Notes: a model not told the origin generated them from the sequence alone. A stretch of 64,000 nt of DNA from Methylomonas albis (GCF_014850955.1 NZ_JACXSS010000001.1:2914001-2978000), one strand, 5' to 3'. Shown: positions 26,058-36,261, counted from the stretch's first letter. Made by a program: numbers and translations.

Positions 26058-26794
26058 GAGGCATTTTCATTTCGGCAATAGTTAAGCATACCTTTAAAGA
26101 CCAAATCGCTATCGACAATGCTTGGAATTGCTAGGTATCGAGCTACTGTCTCCGCATCGCCACCGCTCAATACTAGCCGATACACTTTAGGCTGGCGCGC
26201 CAACGTGGCTTCCACCAAGCCTGCTGCCGCCAACAAAGTACCGTTATTGATAGCAGCTTCCGTGACTACCGCCAATTGTGTGTCAGCCTGGTCTTCGTTA
26301 AATGGTAGCGCGGCGGTATTTTGTGCCAAGGATTTTTTCATTAGTAGCAAACCTGGACTGATCAAGCCTCCCAGATGCTTGCCATCCGTCTCGATAAAAT
26401 CGATTGTAATCGCGGTGCCGCAATCGACTATGCAGGTGTCGCCGGGATAATAACGATGCGCGGCCAGCAATGCCAACCAGCGATCCACGCCCAACCTCTC
26501 CGGCTGAGCATAAGCATTTTTGACATTAAATGCCGCTTGTGAGGCTCGCGGTATGATTACCTCTATTCCAGGCCAAAGAGCCCGCGCCATTTCAAGCAAT
26601 AGCAATGTCACCGCGTTTTCCGATACCGACGCGATGGCTAATTGCCTGGGTGCAGCTATATGCAGCCAAAACTCGCGTAAGCATTCTAGAAAATCCGCTT
26701 GCCGATAATCCATGAAAAGTGTCGGCTGCAGCAGACCGGCATTTGCTTGAGTCCATTTCAGGCGAGAGTTGCCAACATCCACGAGTAAAATCAT
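26054..26794 (-). CDS. coaX: Type III pantothenate kinase
   Basis: 246 aa. It phosphorylates pantothenate, the first step of coenzyme A synthesis. Motifs: DVGNSRLKW at the N-terminus (phosphate 1), PERLGVDRWLALLAA, IVDCGTAITIDFI (catalytic Asp and phosphate 2) and GGLISPGLLLMKKSL. The length is usual for CoaX. It overlaps both birA (26791) and the SPOR gene (26057) by 4 bp, which indicates an operon with coupled translation. Confidence 0.93.
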   Translation of the reverse strand: MILLVDVGNSRLKWTQANAGLLQPTLFMDYRQADFLECLREFWLHIAAPRQLAIASVSENAVTLLLLEMARALWPGIEVIIPRASQAAFNVKNAYAQPERLGVDRWLALLAAHRYYPGDTCIVDCGTAITIDFIETDGKHLGGLISPGLLLMKKSLAQNTAALPFNEDQADTQLAVVTEAAINNGTLLAAAGLVEATLARQPKVYRLVLSGGDAETVARYLAIPSIVDSDLVFKGMLNYCRNENAS

Positions 26795-27780
26795 ATATGT
26801 CTGAAACTGACTTCGCCTGACGCAAACGCGCGGATTTGGCCGTTCGCTTGTTTTAGCAATAACAAGCCTTGATCGTCTATGCCGGCTACCACGCCACTAA
26901 ACGCTTGTTCATGCATAAAAATGTCGACTTGCTTACCTTGCATACAATCGTATCTACGCCATTCTTCGAGATAATGGCCCAGTGAATACATCTCGTATTC
27001 CGCCAGCACCGGCAATAACTGATTCAATAACGCACCCACCAGCCAATTGCGTTTGCCGTGAATCGATCCCGCCAAAATACCATGCAAATCCACCCAGTCC
27101 TGCTCAATGCCCTCCCCTTCATGCGCCGGTAAATAGACGTTTAAACCCAAACCCATTACCGCGTGGCAAGGTCCACTGCTTTCTCCGGACACCTCTATTA
27201 AAATCCCGGCCAATTTACGTTGTCGCCAGTAAATGTCATTCGGCCACTTCAAACCGACTTCGGAAATCCCGAAACCTCGCAACGCACGTACCACGGCAAC
27301 ACCCATCGCCAGGCTCAATCCTGTAATCGCAGCCGGTCCGCCCTGGAAGCGCCACAAAATCGATAAATAAATATTGTGGCCAAATGGTGAAACCCAAGTC
27401 CGACCCCGCCGGCCTTTTCCCGCTGTTTGCCGTTCAGCCAAACAGACAGAACCATTGTTAGCGCCCTGCCGCGCCATTTCCAATAAATGCGTATTAGTGG
27501 AGTGAATCTGATCGTGAATTTCCAGCTCACCGAGTAACGGCCTGACGCGAAACTCCAGGTACCGATCGATCTGCTGTTTATCCAGTAACTGCAACGGCCG
27601 CTGCAAACGGTAACCCTTGCCGGATACCGCCAGTAATTCAACACCGAATTCGGACAACGCACTTAAGTGTTTCCATACCGCCGAACGACTAATGCCAAGC
27701 AAGCTCGCCAATTCGGTCCCGGAATGGAATCGACCGTCCGCCAGGACGTGTAACAGCTGTTTGAGCTTATGAGAAATCAA
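26791..27780 (-). CDS. birA: Bifunctional biotin-[acetyl-CoA-carboxylase] ligase / biotin operon repressor
   Basis: 329 aa. An N-terminal winged helix (LLHVLADGRFHSGTELASLL then GISRSAVWKHLSALSEFGVE, residues 8-48) is followed by the biotin-protein ligase domain with GKGRRGRTWVSP (biotinyl-AMP loop), LKWPNDIYWRQRKLAGIL (catalytic Lys in KLAGIL) and a C-terminal SH3-like cap. It biotinylates acetyl-CoA carboxylase and, because of the helix domain, can repress biotin genes. It is the first gene of the birA-coaX-SPOR operon. Confidence 0.93.
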   Translation of the reverse strand: MISHKLKQLLHVLADGRFHSGTELASLLGISRSAVWKHLSALSEFGVELLAVSGKGYRLQRPLQLLDKQQIDRYLEFRVRPLLGELEIHDQIHSTNTHLLEMARQGANNGSVCLAERQTAGKGRRGRTWVSPFGHNIYLSILWRFQGGPAAITGLSLAMGVAVVRALRGFGISEVGLKWPNDIYWRQRKLAGILIEVSGESSGPCHAVMGLGLNVYLPAHEGEGIEQDWVDLHGILAGSIHGKRNWLVGALLNQLLPVLAEYEMYSLGHYLEEWRRYDCMQGKQVDIFMHEQAFSGVVAGIDDQGLLLLKQANGQIRAFASGEVSFRHI

Positions 27781-27821
27781 ACGTCAACCTTACGAAAACC
27801 CTTTGAAACCGTATAGCGCGG

Positions 27822-28406
27822 TTAAAACTCGTTTTTATCACGCAATTGCTGCAGCTGCTTTTTGACGACGTGCTTAATCAACAGCTCTCTATCGTCTTCA
27901 GTGAGATTGACATACTCCACGCAAATAGCAAACGGCTGATCCGGGTTATCTTCCGAAATATCCTTACATTGCACGACCTTCGCATAAGCAACGATCACCG
28001 CCATGCACGAAGTCAGCAACATCCGCAGCTCCAACAACATACCAACCTCTATCGGCGTATCGTTACTAAATGCCAAACCCGTCGCGCTGAGACTGACTTC
28101 CTGGGTATCGTGCTCGGAAAACTCTTCACTCTGCGCGCTAATCGCCTGCGCGATCAGGTTAATCTTGGTATCAATGATTTTCAGATATTCGAACATTTCC
28201 GGATCGCGTCTTTCCAAGCGTGGCGACAACATTCGCGCTTCCTGGGCTAGTACATCCAAGGCTGAAGTCAATGAACAATTTCCTAACACGTCGTTGGAGA
28301 CATGACTCAACGCGTCGGCATGTTTTTTGTCTATGACCTTATGCAGCAGGCTTATCGTGTCGTTGACGCGGAAATAACGCCTTTTTTCTTCTATTTCATC
28401 CACCAT
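27822..28406 (-). CDS. PilZ-domain-like protein
   Basis: About 194 aa from ATG 28406, chosen because GAGGA lies 9 bp upstream; a longer frame to 28478 exists. RRYFRVNDTISLLHKV near the N-terminus resembles the RxxxR-type start of PilZ-like c-di-GMP receptors. A central helical part follows, then a beta-rich part VSLSATGLAFSNDTPIEVGMLLELRMLL that matches the (D/N)xSxxG region of PilZ. The split arrangement suggests a PilZ variant. Whether it binds c-di-GMP is unknown. It sits after tusC on the same strand. Confidence 0.7.
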   Translation of the reverse strand: MVDEIEEKRRYFRVNDTISLLHKVIDKKHADALSHVSNDVLGNCSLTSALDVLAQEARMLSPRLERRDPEMFEYLKIIDTKINLIAQAISAQSEEFSEHDTQEVSLSATGLAFSNDTPIEVGMLLELRMLLTSCMAVIVAYAKVVQCKDISEDNPDQPFAICVEYVNLTEDDRELLIKHVVKKQLQQLRDKNEF

Positions 28407-28496
28407 GGTGTGTTCGTCCTCGGTATATTTAAGTAGGGTAATATTTCGAATAAGGAATTTTAGCTTAAGCGCCATCAACTGCTTAATCCCATCCGG

Positions 28497-28853
28497 TTAA
28501 TCCGGAACAATAACGTCGTAAGTACGCATCAAACTGCTAATTTCAACGCGCGCCAGACTGACCACTGGCAAGATCAAATCCACGTCCGTTAACCCGGCGG
28601 CATGCAAAGACTCTTGTTCTACATACAACTCGTTGACGTCGTAGATTTGCAAGGCCTTGAAAATTGCCGAGGTGTCCTTCAAAGCTAATCCGACCGGCTG
28701 CTGCTGACTTTTCAATTGCCACACGGCATCATCGACAAATAGTAATGCTACGTGCTGGTCGAAGGCAGCCGCAGTCAAAATCGCGTCCAGGGTTTCCTGC
28801 AGATGAGTGCCACTGTAAGGCAAGCGGCGCATAATAAATAGATAACGTTTCAT
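28497..28853 (-). CDS. tusC: Sulfurtransferase complex subunit TusC/DsrF-like
   Basis: 118 aa of the DsrE/F fold: MRRLPYSGTHLQETLDAIL, ALLFVDDAVWQL, and a C-terminal hydrophobic strand. TusC belongs to the TusBCD complex that relays sulfur for tRNA 2-thiouridine. It lies 7 bp after tusD. No tusB follows; the next gene is the PilZ-like one. Confidence 0.85.
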   Translation of the reverse strand: MKRYLFIMRRLPYSGTHLQETLDAILTAAAFDQHVALLFVDDAVWQLKSQQQPVGLALKDTSAIFKALQIYDVNELYVEQESLHAAGLTDVDLILPVVSLARVEISSLMRTYDVIVPD

Positions 28854-28860
28854 TGAATAC

Positions 28861-29250
28861 TCAACCGAAAACCACGCAGCGATCAGCCAGCAGTGTAGCT
28901 TCCAGCCATTGCCCCAAACCGCCTATCCGAAACCCCAGTGCCGTATCGTCATCCTGCTTGCCTTGTCGCGCCGCCTCATCTAGACACAATAAGCCCCGGC
29001 GCTGTGCCGCAGAAATACATACCACTAAATCCAGGCCAGAGTGCTCGGCCAATTGCGACCAATACCGAGTAATCGACAACTCATCGTCCGGAGGATTTGC
29101 ATAACGAAAAGCATGATAGATACCTTCCTTATAAAAAAATACGCGTAGAACTTGGTGCTCGGCGGCCAACGCAGCTTGAATAAACCGATAGGCATTCAGG
29201 CCCGCATTGCTGGCGTAAGGACTGGCATTAACTTGTACGGCATATTTCAT
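28861..29250 (-). CDS. tusD: Sulfurtransferase TusD/DsrE-like
   Basis: 129 aa with the DsrE fold: VQVNASPYASNAGLNAYRF, VLRVFFYKEGIYHAF, and the active-site Cys in DLVVCISAAQRRGLL (about residue 79). It would accept persulfide sulfur from TusA and pass it on for tRNA modification, or take part in sulfur oxidation in dsr-type organisms. It is adjacent to tusC. Confidence 0.9.
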   Translation of the reverse strand: MKYAVQVNASPYASNAGLNAYRFIQAALAAEHQVLRVFFYKEGIYHAFRYANPPDDELSITRYWSQLAEHSGLDLVVCISAAQRRGLLCLDEAARQGKQDDDTALGFRIGGLGQWLEATLLADRCVVFG

Positions 29251-29377
29251 CGCGCTGTAAAATAATCGTTAAATTAAATATTGAACGCATTTTAATACGG
29301 GCATACGCACACTGCCCGTTTTTGCCGCATATTGTTTTGCCATTGAACCAACTTTGCCGCTTCCGGTCCCAGCCTCC

Positions 29378-30829
29378 ATGACACTTAAGCCTCTAATTTT
29401 CAGCCTTGGCCTAATCCTATTCTGTTCGTCGCCACGGGCCTTGGACATTGAAAAAATCCAACTGCCGGACATGGGCGATTCCGCCGGCGCCATTATTTCG
29501 CCAACGCAGGAAAAGGAATTCGGCGAAGCGTTTTTTCGTAATTTGCACCAGCAAACCGAGATTAATCAGGATGTGGAGATCCAGCAGTACATCCAAACCA
29601 TAGGCCGGCAATTAGCTTCCCACAGCGATACCCCATCCAATCCCTTCCATTTTTTTGTAGTGATGGATCCCAATATCAACGCCTTTGCCGGTCCGGGTGG
29701 ATACATTGGCGTCAATTCCGGCTTGATTTTGCTGACCGAAGCGGAAAGCGAACTGGCATCGGTGATGGCTCACGAGATTGCTCACGTCACCCAACGCCAT
29801 CTATATAGATCGATCGAAAAAGCCAGCAAGATGTCGATTCCGACAGTCGCGGCCACGTTGGCGGCGATTTTGATCGGCACCCAGTCGCCCAACATGGGCC
29901 AAGCGGCTCTGATGGCAATTCAAGCCGGCAATATTCAGTTTCAAATCGACTTTACCCGCGATCACGAAAAAGAAGCTGATCGGGTGGGTATGCAAACGCT
30001 GGCAGGCGCCAATTACGACCCGCGCAGCATGCCTACCTTTTTCGAACGCTTGCAACAATCCACCCGCTACTATGGCAAAGGCGTACCGGAATTTTTAAGG
30101 ACTCACCCGGTATCCGAAAATCGTGTCGCCGACACACGCGGCAGAGCCGAAATATATCCGTACCGCCAGTATCCGGATTCGTTGGCTTATTTATTGACCA
30201 AAGCCAAGCTCACTGTAATGTCCGCTCAGGACAAACGCACCCCGTTACAGCACTTCACAACGCTCGAAATGCAAGGCACGTCGGAGCAAAGAGCTGTCGC
30301 CCGTTACGGCATAGGTTTGGTGTATCTGGAAAACCAACAATACGCCGCCGCCAGCGAAGTGTTTCAAAAACTCACCGAGCAATATCCGACCCAGCCACAA
30401 TATATATCAGCACTGGCGCGTGCGGCCATGGATGCTCACGACTACGAAAAAGCCGGCAAATTATTTGAAAAAGCGATCAATAGCTTTCCTAGCAACGACG
30501 CTCTGAAAATCGAATATACCCGCAGCCTACTCAAGAACGCCCAGCCGCAACGCGCCAAGCAAGTACTGCAAAGCTTGTCGGACGGTGAGAAAGATCAACC
30601 GTTTTATTACGAATTGCTCGCGCAGATTTTCGCCGACCTCAAACAGCCTGGCGAATCGCATCGCTACATGGCCGAATATTATTACGCCAGCGGCGAAACC
30701 GAGGCGGCGATCATGCAAATCAGATTGGCAAAACAAGAGAGCGACCTAAGTTTTCAACTGCAGGCCATCCTCAACGAACGGCTTAATTTCTTTCTAAGCG
30801 AGGAAGAATCACGCAGAGCGGAGCGCTAA
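29378..30829 (+). CDS. bepA: Periplasmic M48 metalloprotease, BepA (YfgC)-like
   Basis: About 483 aa from ATG 29378; a TTG at 29354 is also in frame. The signal peptide is about 1-20 (ends SSPRA). The zinc protease part has HEIAHVTQRH (HExxH) and a downstream Glu in DHEKEADRVGM. The C-terminal half is TPR-like (YLENQQYAAASEVFQKLTEQ). BepA proteases check assembly of outer-membrane proteins such as LptD and BamA. The length matches the E. coli protein. It is divergent from tusD. Confidence 0.92.
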   Translation: MTLKPLIFSLGLILFCSSPRALDIEKIQLPDMGDSAGAIISPTQEKEFGEAFFRNLHQQTEINQDVEIQQYIQTIGRQLASHSDTPSNPFHFFVVMDPNINAFAGPGGYIGVNSGLILLTEAESELASVMAHEIAHVTQRHLYRSIEKASKMSIPTVAATLAAILIGTQSPNMGQAALMAIQAGNIQFQIDFTRDHEKEADRVGMQTLAGANYDPRSMPTFFERLQQSTRYYGKGVPEFLRTHPVSENRVADTRGRAEIYPYRQYPDSLAYLLTKAKLTVMSAQDKRTPLQHFTTLEMQGTSEQRAVARYGIGLVYLENQQYAAASEVFQKLTEQYPTQPQYISALARAAMDAHDYEKAGKLFEKAINSFPSNDALKIEYTRSLLKNAQPQRAKQVLQSLSDGEKDQPFYYELLAQIFADLKQPGESHRYMAEYYYASGETEAAIMQIRLAKQESDLSFQLQAILNERLNFFLSEEESRRAER

Positions 30830-30954
30830 TTTTAAACATTAGAAAGAACTGATACTTTCTAAGTTTTTGTTTAAGAAAATTAATTTCGTGACGAAACCAT
30901 TTCCCAAAGAAAAATGATTTTTTTTGTTGGACACACGGTTTTTTTTAAAATAAA

Positions 30955-31153
30955 CTTCGGCCACCTTTTACGGAGTGAATACAACCTTAACCGGTTGTAT
31001 TATTGAGGGGGAGGGAAGCGGCCTGTAAAAAAGGCTGATAATAATAACAATAAAATAGTAATTGCTTGACTAAACTGCCTCACGGCAGGCGTCCAACATA
31101 ATAACAATAATAATTACAACAAACAGGACGGGCCCGCGTATAGCGGGCTTTTT
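30955..31153 (+). ncRNA. Candidate structured non-coding RNA or long leader with A-rich CA-like motifs
   Basis: The 470-bp gap between bepA and rpoZ has no gene but is highly structured. It contains AATACAACC/GGTTGTATT (about 30978-31002), a G-rich run, a GCCT/AGGC hairpin (31021-31035), two A-rich single-stranded motifs of type AATAATAACAATAA (31038-31053 and 31098-31112), a CTGCC/GGCAG hairpin (31075-31088), and an end hairpin GCCCGC/GCGGGC with five T (31132-31153). A-rich AAYAANAA motifs are known Hfq/Crc targets in Pseudomonas RNAs such as CrcZ. Whether this is such an RNA is inference; it could also be the 3' end of a bepA transcript. Confidence 0.5.
31132..31153 (+). terminator. Intrinsic terminator between bepA and rpoZ
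   Basis: GCCCGC (31132-31137), 5-nt loop, GCGGGC (31143-31148), then T5. It would end the candidate RNA above or bepA read-through, and isolates rpoZ. Confidence 0.88.
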
Positions 31154-31199
31154 ATTGCCCGTCGTTTTACCTTCGCCCCCCATCCGCTTGCAGCCTCGA

Positions 31200-31229
31200 T
31201 TGGCCTAAGGGCGTCATTTATCTTATAAT
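31200..31229 (+). promoter_or_regulatory. Putative sigma-70 promoter of rpoZ-spoT
   Basis: TTGGCC (31200-31205) and TATAAT (31224-31229) are spaced by 18 bp, with the start codon of rpoZ 73 bp downstream. It lies just past the terminator at 31132-31153, so it is well placed for the rpoZ operon. Confidence 0.6.
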
Positions 31230-31302
31230 TCAGCCTTCTTCGCTCGATACTGTTACAGTCTATCGGGCAAAGCTCCCCCGCAAACTCAGATAAGGCTAAA
31301 TC

Positions 31303-31542
31303 ATGGCACGCGTTACCGTTGAAGATTGTTTGGAAAATGTAGAAAACCGTTTCAAACTGGTGTTACTCGCCAGCAAAAGAGCACGGCAACTGGAAAGAGG
31401 CGCCGATGAATTCATTCCGCGCGGCAAAGACAAAGACACCGTGTTAGCACTTCGTGAAATTGCCGCTGGCTTTGTTAACGAAGAAAACATTGATCGTCTG
31501 CATCGCTCCGGGTTCGTTTCGGAAACCCATCTGGAAATCTAA
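31303..31542 (+). CDS. rpoZ: RNA polymerase omega subunit
   Basis: 79 aa. [20 protein letters not shown] and [12 protein letters not shown] are diagnostic of omega, which helps RNA polymerase assembly and forms part of a ppGpp site. An aagg ribosome site is at 31291-31294. It is followed after 5 bp by spoT, the usual order. Confidence 0.96.
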   Translation: MARVTVEDCLENVENRFKLVLLASKRARQLERGADEFIPRGKDKDTVLALREIAAGFVNEENIDRLHRSGFVSETHLEI

Positions 31543-31547
31543 CCCCG

Positions 31548-33731
31548 ATGCCCGAGATAGCTGTCAAAACCGTACCAGCGCTACCCGCTATCGAGCATCC
31601 TGAAGAAAAACTTCTTCACCAGCTCTGCAAGATCCTGCGCAGCTATCTCGACCAAGAGCAAATCAACGATGTGATCCGCGCCTATCATTTTGGCGCGGCC
31701 GCACATTCCGGACAATTCCGCAGAAGCGGCGAAGCTTACATTTGTCACCCGGTATCGGTTGCGACCACGTTGGCCACTATGCACATGGACCACCATGGCA
31801 TCATGGCCGCCATTCTGCACGATGTCATCGAAGACACCCCCATCAGCAAGGAACAACTGGGCGAACAATTTGGCCTGGAAGTTGCCGAGCTGGTCGACGG
31901 CGTGACTAAACTCTCCAAGATCGACAGCCGTTCCCGCGCCGAAGCGCAAGCTGAAAACGTCAGAAAAATGTTCCTGGCCATGGCGCAAGACCTGCGGGTA
32001 ATCGTCGTCAAACTCGCTGACCGTTTGCATAATATGCAAACCATGGGCAATATGCCGGTCGATAAAAAACGCCGCATCGCCAAAGAAACTTTGGAGATTT
32101 ACGCACCAATCGCCAATCGCCTGGGCATGAACGATGTCAGGCATCAGCTGGAATCGCTGGGCTTTAAAGCGCTCTACCCCAACCGTTTTACCGCTATCAA
32201 CAATGCCGTAAAAAAATCGCGCGGCAACCGCAAAGAAATCATCGACACCATCCAGAATGCCATCCAAAATCGTCTGAAGGAAAGCGACTTGGACGGTGCG
32301 GTGGCTGGTCGAGAAAAAAACATCGCCAGCATTTATCAAAAAATGCTCAGTAAACACATTTCCTTTACTGACGTATTCGACGTCTACGCTTTCCGAATTT
32401 ATTGCCACCAAGTCGACGACTGTTATCGCGCTTTAGGCTGCGTACATAATTTATACAAGCCGGTTCCCGGCCGCTTCAAGGACTACATAGCACTGCCCAA
32501 AGCCAACGGCTACCAGTCGCTACATACGATATTGATAGGTCCTTACGGCGTACCTATCGAAATTCAGATTCGCACTCACGAAATGCATCGTTTATCGGAG
32601 TCTGGGATTGCCGCGCATTGGCTATACAAATCCGATAAAGATAAAAGCGAGACCATTCAGGCGCGCGCCAACGAATGGCTGCGCGATTTGCTGGAAATCC
32701 AAAAATCCGCCGGCGATTCGCTGGAGTTCATCGATAACCTGAAAGTCGATCTTTTCCCGCAAGAAGTATTCGTCTTCACACCCAAGGGCAAGATTATCAA
32801 GCTACCGCGCGGCGCCACTATCGTCGACTTCGCTTATCTGGTGCATAGTGATGTCGGCAATGCCTGCATTTCCGCACGCATCGACAAGAAACTGGTACCG
32901 CTGCAAACCAAGCTGGAAAACGGTATGACAGTGGAAGTCATTACCGCCACCTGGGCCAGGCCGAACCCCTTATGGTTGAATTACGTCACTACCGCCAAAG
33001 CCCGTAGTTGCATCCGCGCCTATTTAAAAAACTTTAATCAGCAGGAAGCGGTTAATCTCGGCCGCCGCCTGCTGGAAAAAGAACTGCAAAGCCTGAATAT
33101 TCAACTCGAAAATGTCGATAACACCCGCATCATCCAGGTGTTGCAGGTATTAAAAAAACACTCTATGAACGAGTTGCTGGAAGACATTGGCCTGGGCAAC
33201 CGCATGCCCTTCCTGGTGGCCAAGCGCATCAGTCAAACCGACGTAAACGCCGCCGTCAAACTCGACGACAACGAATCCACGCATAAAACCCCGCTGGTTA
33301 TCAAAGGCACCGAAGGCATCGTAGTCAGCTTGGCTAAATGCTGTCGGCCAATTCCAGGTGATTCGATTATCGGCTTCTTCAATCCCGGCAAAGGCATAGT
33401 CGTCCATCACCATGAATGCCGTAACAGCAACGAAGTCAGAAAAAAACAGACTACCTGGCTGGATGTGGAATGGAGCCCGGAAGCCAGCGGCGAATTCCCC
33501 GCCGAAATCCGCATCGAATTGCTAAACCAACGCGGTTCGCTGGCCACCATCGCCTCAACCATCTCCAGCATGGACTCCAATATCGAAAACATCACCGTGG
33601 TCAGTCAAGACGACCGCGTCTCGGTAGACTTGCTGACCTTGGCAGTGAAGGATCGCGTGCATCTGGCCACTATTATCCGCAAGTTGAAAAAGCTTTCTCT
33701 GGTTTTAAAAATTACCCGCATCAAGGCATAG
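31548..33731 (+). CDS. spoT: Bifunctional (p)ppGpp synthetase/hydrolase
   Basis: 727 aa. HD hydrolase domain ([22 protein letters not shown]), synthetase domain ([19 protein letters not shown]), TGS domain ([24 protein letters not shown]) and a C-terminal ACT domain ([19 protein letters not shown]). Both catalytic parts keep their key motifs (HD with ED; YQSLHT), so it should make and degrade (p)ppGpp. It links to rpoZ upstream and overlaps with ridA by close spacing. Confidence 0.95.
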   Translation: MPEIAVKTVPALPAIEHPEEKLLHQLCKILRSYLDQEQINDVIRAYHFGAAAHSGQFRRSGEAYICHPVSVATTLATMHMDHHGIMAAILHDVIEDTPISKEQLGEQFGLEVAELVDGVTKLSKIDSRSRAEAQAENVRKMFLAMAQDLRVIVVKLADRLHNMQTMGNMPVDKKRRIAKETLEIYAPIANRLGMNDVRHQLESLGFKALYPNRFTAINNAVKKSRGNRKEIIDTIQNAIQNRLKESDLDGAVAGREKNIASIYQKMLSKHISFTDVFDVYAFRIYCHQVDDCYRALGCVHNLYKPVPGRFKDYIALPKANGYQSLHTILIGPYGVPIEIQIRTHEMHRLSESGIAAHWLYKSDKDKSETIQARANEWLRDLLEIQKSAGDSLEFIDNLKVDLFPQEVFVFTPKGKIIKLPRGATIVDFAYLVHSDVGNACISARIDKKLVPLQTKLENGMTVEVITATWARPNPLWLNYVTTAKARSCIRAYLKNFNQQEAVNLGRRLLEKELQSLNIQLENVDNTRIIQVLQVLKKHSMNELLEDIGLGNRMPFLVAKRISQTDVNAAVKLDDNESTHKTPLVIKGTEGIVVSLAKCCRPIPGDSIIGFFNPGKGIVVHHHECRNSNEVRKKQTTWLDVEWSPEASGEFPAEIRIELLNQRGSLATIASTISSMDSNIENITVVSQDDRVSVDLLTLAVKDRVHLATIIRKLKKLSLVLKITRIKA

Positions 33732-33732
33732 C

Positions 33733-34128
33733 ATGAACAAGGAAATCATCTCGACACCTCGGGCGCCGCAAGCCATCGGCACTTATTCGCAAGCCATCAA
33801 AGTCGGCGACACTGTTTATTTATCCGGACAGATCCCGCTTGACCCGGAAAGCATGCAAGTCGTGGACGGCGACATTGCCGTACAGATCCGCCGGGTTTTC
33901 GATAATCTGAAAGCAGTAACCGAAGCCGCCGGCGGCGACTTCAGCGACATCGTCAAACTCAATGTTTTTCTGACCGATTTATCTAATTTTCCCACGGTCA
34001 ACGAAATCATGGCGGAGTATTTCAGCCAACCCTACCCCGCTCGTGCGGCAATAGGCGTTGCGGCATTACCCAAAGGTGTTGGTGTGGAAATGGACGGCGT
34101 GATGGTATTGCGCAACGAATACTACTGA
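33733..34128 (+). CDS. ridA: RidA family enamine/imine deaminase
   Basis: 131 aa. RidA hydrolyses reactive enamines and imines such as 2-aminoacrylate made by PLP enzymes. Family motifs: [27 protein letters not shown], and the catalytic Arg in [16 protein letters not shown]. It starts directly after spoT (1 bp gap), an order seen in many gammaproteobacteria. Confidence 0.93.
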   Translation: MNKEIISTPRAPQAIGTYSQAIKVGDTVYLSGQIPLDPESMQVVDGDIAVQIRRVFDNLKAVTEAAGGDFSDIVKLNVFLTDLSNFPTVNEIMAEYFSQPYPARAAIGVAALPKGVGVEMDGVMVLRNEYY

Positions 34129-34170
34129 TCAGAGCTACGGGGCGTTTTATTTCGCCTCATTTATTTATTC

Positions 34171-36258
34171 ATGAGTCATCCGGAACCGCACAAACAAACT
34201 GTCACCACGTTGACAGGCATCGGTTCCCAATCCGCCGCCCGCCTGGAAAAACTGGGTATTCATACCCTCCAAGACCTGTTGTTCCACCTGCCCTTGCGTT
34301 ATCAGGATCGCAGCCGTATCGTCCCCATCTCGCAATTATTACCGGGCATGACCACTTTGGTCTGCGGCACTGTGGAATTTACCGACAGTATCCAGCGCGG
34401 CCGACCCAGCGTGATTTGTCGCATAGCCGACGACAGCGGCAGCCTGTCGATACGGTTTTTTCACTTCTCCGTCCAACAATGCCAACAACTGAAACCCGGC
34501 ACCCTGCTCGGCTGTTTCGGCGAAATACGTTACGGCTACAACGGCCTGGAAATGGTGCATCCGGAATACAAAATCGTCGCTGCGGCCGAACAACTACTTG
34601 AAGCAACGCTGACGCCGGTCTACCCGCTGACCGAAGGTATTTCCCAATCCGCATTGCGCAAAGCCATCAAACAAGCATTAACACTCTGCTTGCAAAGCGA
34701 CAGTGCCATTACGGACTGGCTGCCCGCCAACTTGCTGGCAGAACATGGCTATCCCTCGCTGAACGATGCCTTGCACACCCTGCACAATCCACCGCCGCAG
34801 TTGTCGGCAGAGATTATTAGCGGCGGCTCCCTGCCCGCATTAAAACGTCTGGTGTTCGAGGAGTTTTTAGCCCACCACCTAGCGCTACTGCAAGGCAAAT
34901 TGGCTTATAAGAGCTGGCAGTCGCCAATATTTAAAGTAAACGACACGGTAAAACAGGCATTTCTTGATGGCTTGCCATTTCAGCTGACCGGTGCGCAACA
35001 ACGGGTTAGCGTCGAAATCGAAAGCGACTGCCGCCAGTCACAACCCATGCTGCGCTTAGTGCAAGGCGATGTGGGTTCCGGCAAAACCGTGGTAGCGGCT
35101 CTGACCAGTTTGATGGCCCTAAACTCGGGTTATCAAGTCGCGATCATGGCACCCACAGAACTATTAGCCGAACAACACTTTCGCAACTTCAGCCTGTGGT
35201 TCGCCGAGACCGGCTATCAGGTGCTGTTTCTAACCGGGCAATTGAAAGGCAAATCCCGGCAAGCCACCTTGGAAGCCCTGACAGACGGCTCGGCCAACAT
35301 CGTGATCGGCACCCATGCATTGTTCCAAGATAGTGTGCATTTTCATAAGCTGGGCTTGATCGTCATCGACGAACAGCACCGCTTCGGCGTTCATCAACGT
35401 TTGGCTCTGCGCGAAAAAGGCCAGCATGGCGGCTTAAGACCGCATCAATTAATCATGACTGCCACCCCCATTCCGCGCACCTTGGCGATGCTGCAATATT
35501 CCGACCTGGATATTTCCATCATCTACGAGCTGCCGCCTGGCCGCAAACCCATCGCCACCAGCGTGATTTCCTCGGAACGCCGGGAAGAAGTCATCGGCCG
35601 CATCGAACATTGGGTGGCGCAGCAACGCCAAGCCTATTGGGTCTGCACTTTGATCGAAGAATCCGAAGTTCTGCAATGCGAAGCAGCCGAGAAAACCGCC
35701 GCCTATCTATGTCTAGCCCTGCCGAACGTAAGAATTGGACTGATCCACGGCCGAATGAAAACGGCTGAAAAAGACGCGGTGATGCAAGCCTTTAAAAATC
35801 GCGATTGCGATTTATTGGTCGCCACCACGGTGATCGAAGTGGGTGTGGACGTACCTAACGCCGGCTTGATGATCATCGAAAATCCGGAGCGTTTAGGCTT
35901 GTCGCAATTGCACCAGTTACGCGGCCGGGTTGGCCGCGGTAATCAGGACAGCTATTGCCTACTGTTGTATCAATCACCGCTCTCGCAAGCCGGCAAACAA
36001 CGACTGGCTATCCTGAAAGAAAGCAACGACGGCTTCGTGATCGCCGAAAAAGACTTGGAACTGCGCGGCCCTGGCGAGGTGATGGGCACCCGCCAAACCG
36101 GGCAGATACAGTTCAAAATCGCCGATTTGAGCCGCGACAGCGACTTGCTGGAACTGATCCCGGTCGCCGCGCAATTGATCCATCGCCAACACCCCAACGC
36201 CATTCAACCGCTGATCCAACGCTGGATCGGCCATAGCCGCCATTACGCCGAGGTTTAA
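34171..36258 (+). CDS. recG: ATP-dependent DNA helicase RecG
   Basis: 695 aa. RecG remodels stalled forks and Holliday junctions. An N-terminal wedge/OB domain (about 55-150) precedes Walker A GDVGSGKTVVAAL, the DEQH motif VIDEQHRFGVHQR, TATPIPRTLAM (motif III) and C-terminal motifs including HQLRGRVGRG. The length is standard. Confidence 0.95.
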   Translation: MSHPEPHKQTVTTLTGIGSQSAARLEKLGIHTLQDLLFHLPLRYQDRSRIVPISQLLPGMTTLVCGTVEFTDSIQRGRPSVICRIADDSGSLSIRFFHFSVQQCQQLKPGTLLGCFGEIRYGYNGLEMVHPEYKIVAAAEQLLEATLTPVYPLTEGISQSALRKAIKQALTLCLQSDSAITDWLPANLLAEHGYPSLNDALHTLHNPPPQLSAEIISGGSLPALKRLVFEEFLAHHLALLQGKLAYKSWQSPIFKVNDTVKQAFLDGLPFQLTGAQQRVSVEIESDCRQSQPMLRLVQGDVGSGKTVVAALTSLMALNSGYQVAIMAPTELLAEQHFRNFSLWFAETGYQVLFLTGQLKGKSRQATLEALTDGSANIVIGTHALFQDSVHFHKLGLIVIDEQHRFGVHQRLALREKGQHGGLRPHQLIMTATPIPRTLAMLQYSDLDISIIYELPPGRKPIATSVISSERREEVIGRIEHWVAQQRQAYWVCTLIEESEVLQCEAAEKTAAYLCLALPNVRIGLIHGRMKTAEKDAVMQAFKNRDCDLLVATTVIEVGVDVPNAGLMIIENPERLGLSQLHQLRGRVGRGNQDSYCLLLYQSPLSQAGKQRLAILKESNDGFVIAEKDLELRGPGEVMGTRQTGQIQFKIADLSRDSDLLELIPVAAQLIHRQHPNAIQPLIQRWIGHSRHYAEV

Positions 36259-36261
36259 CGC

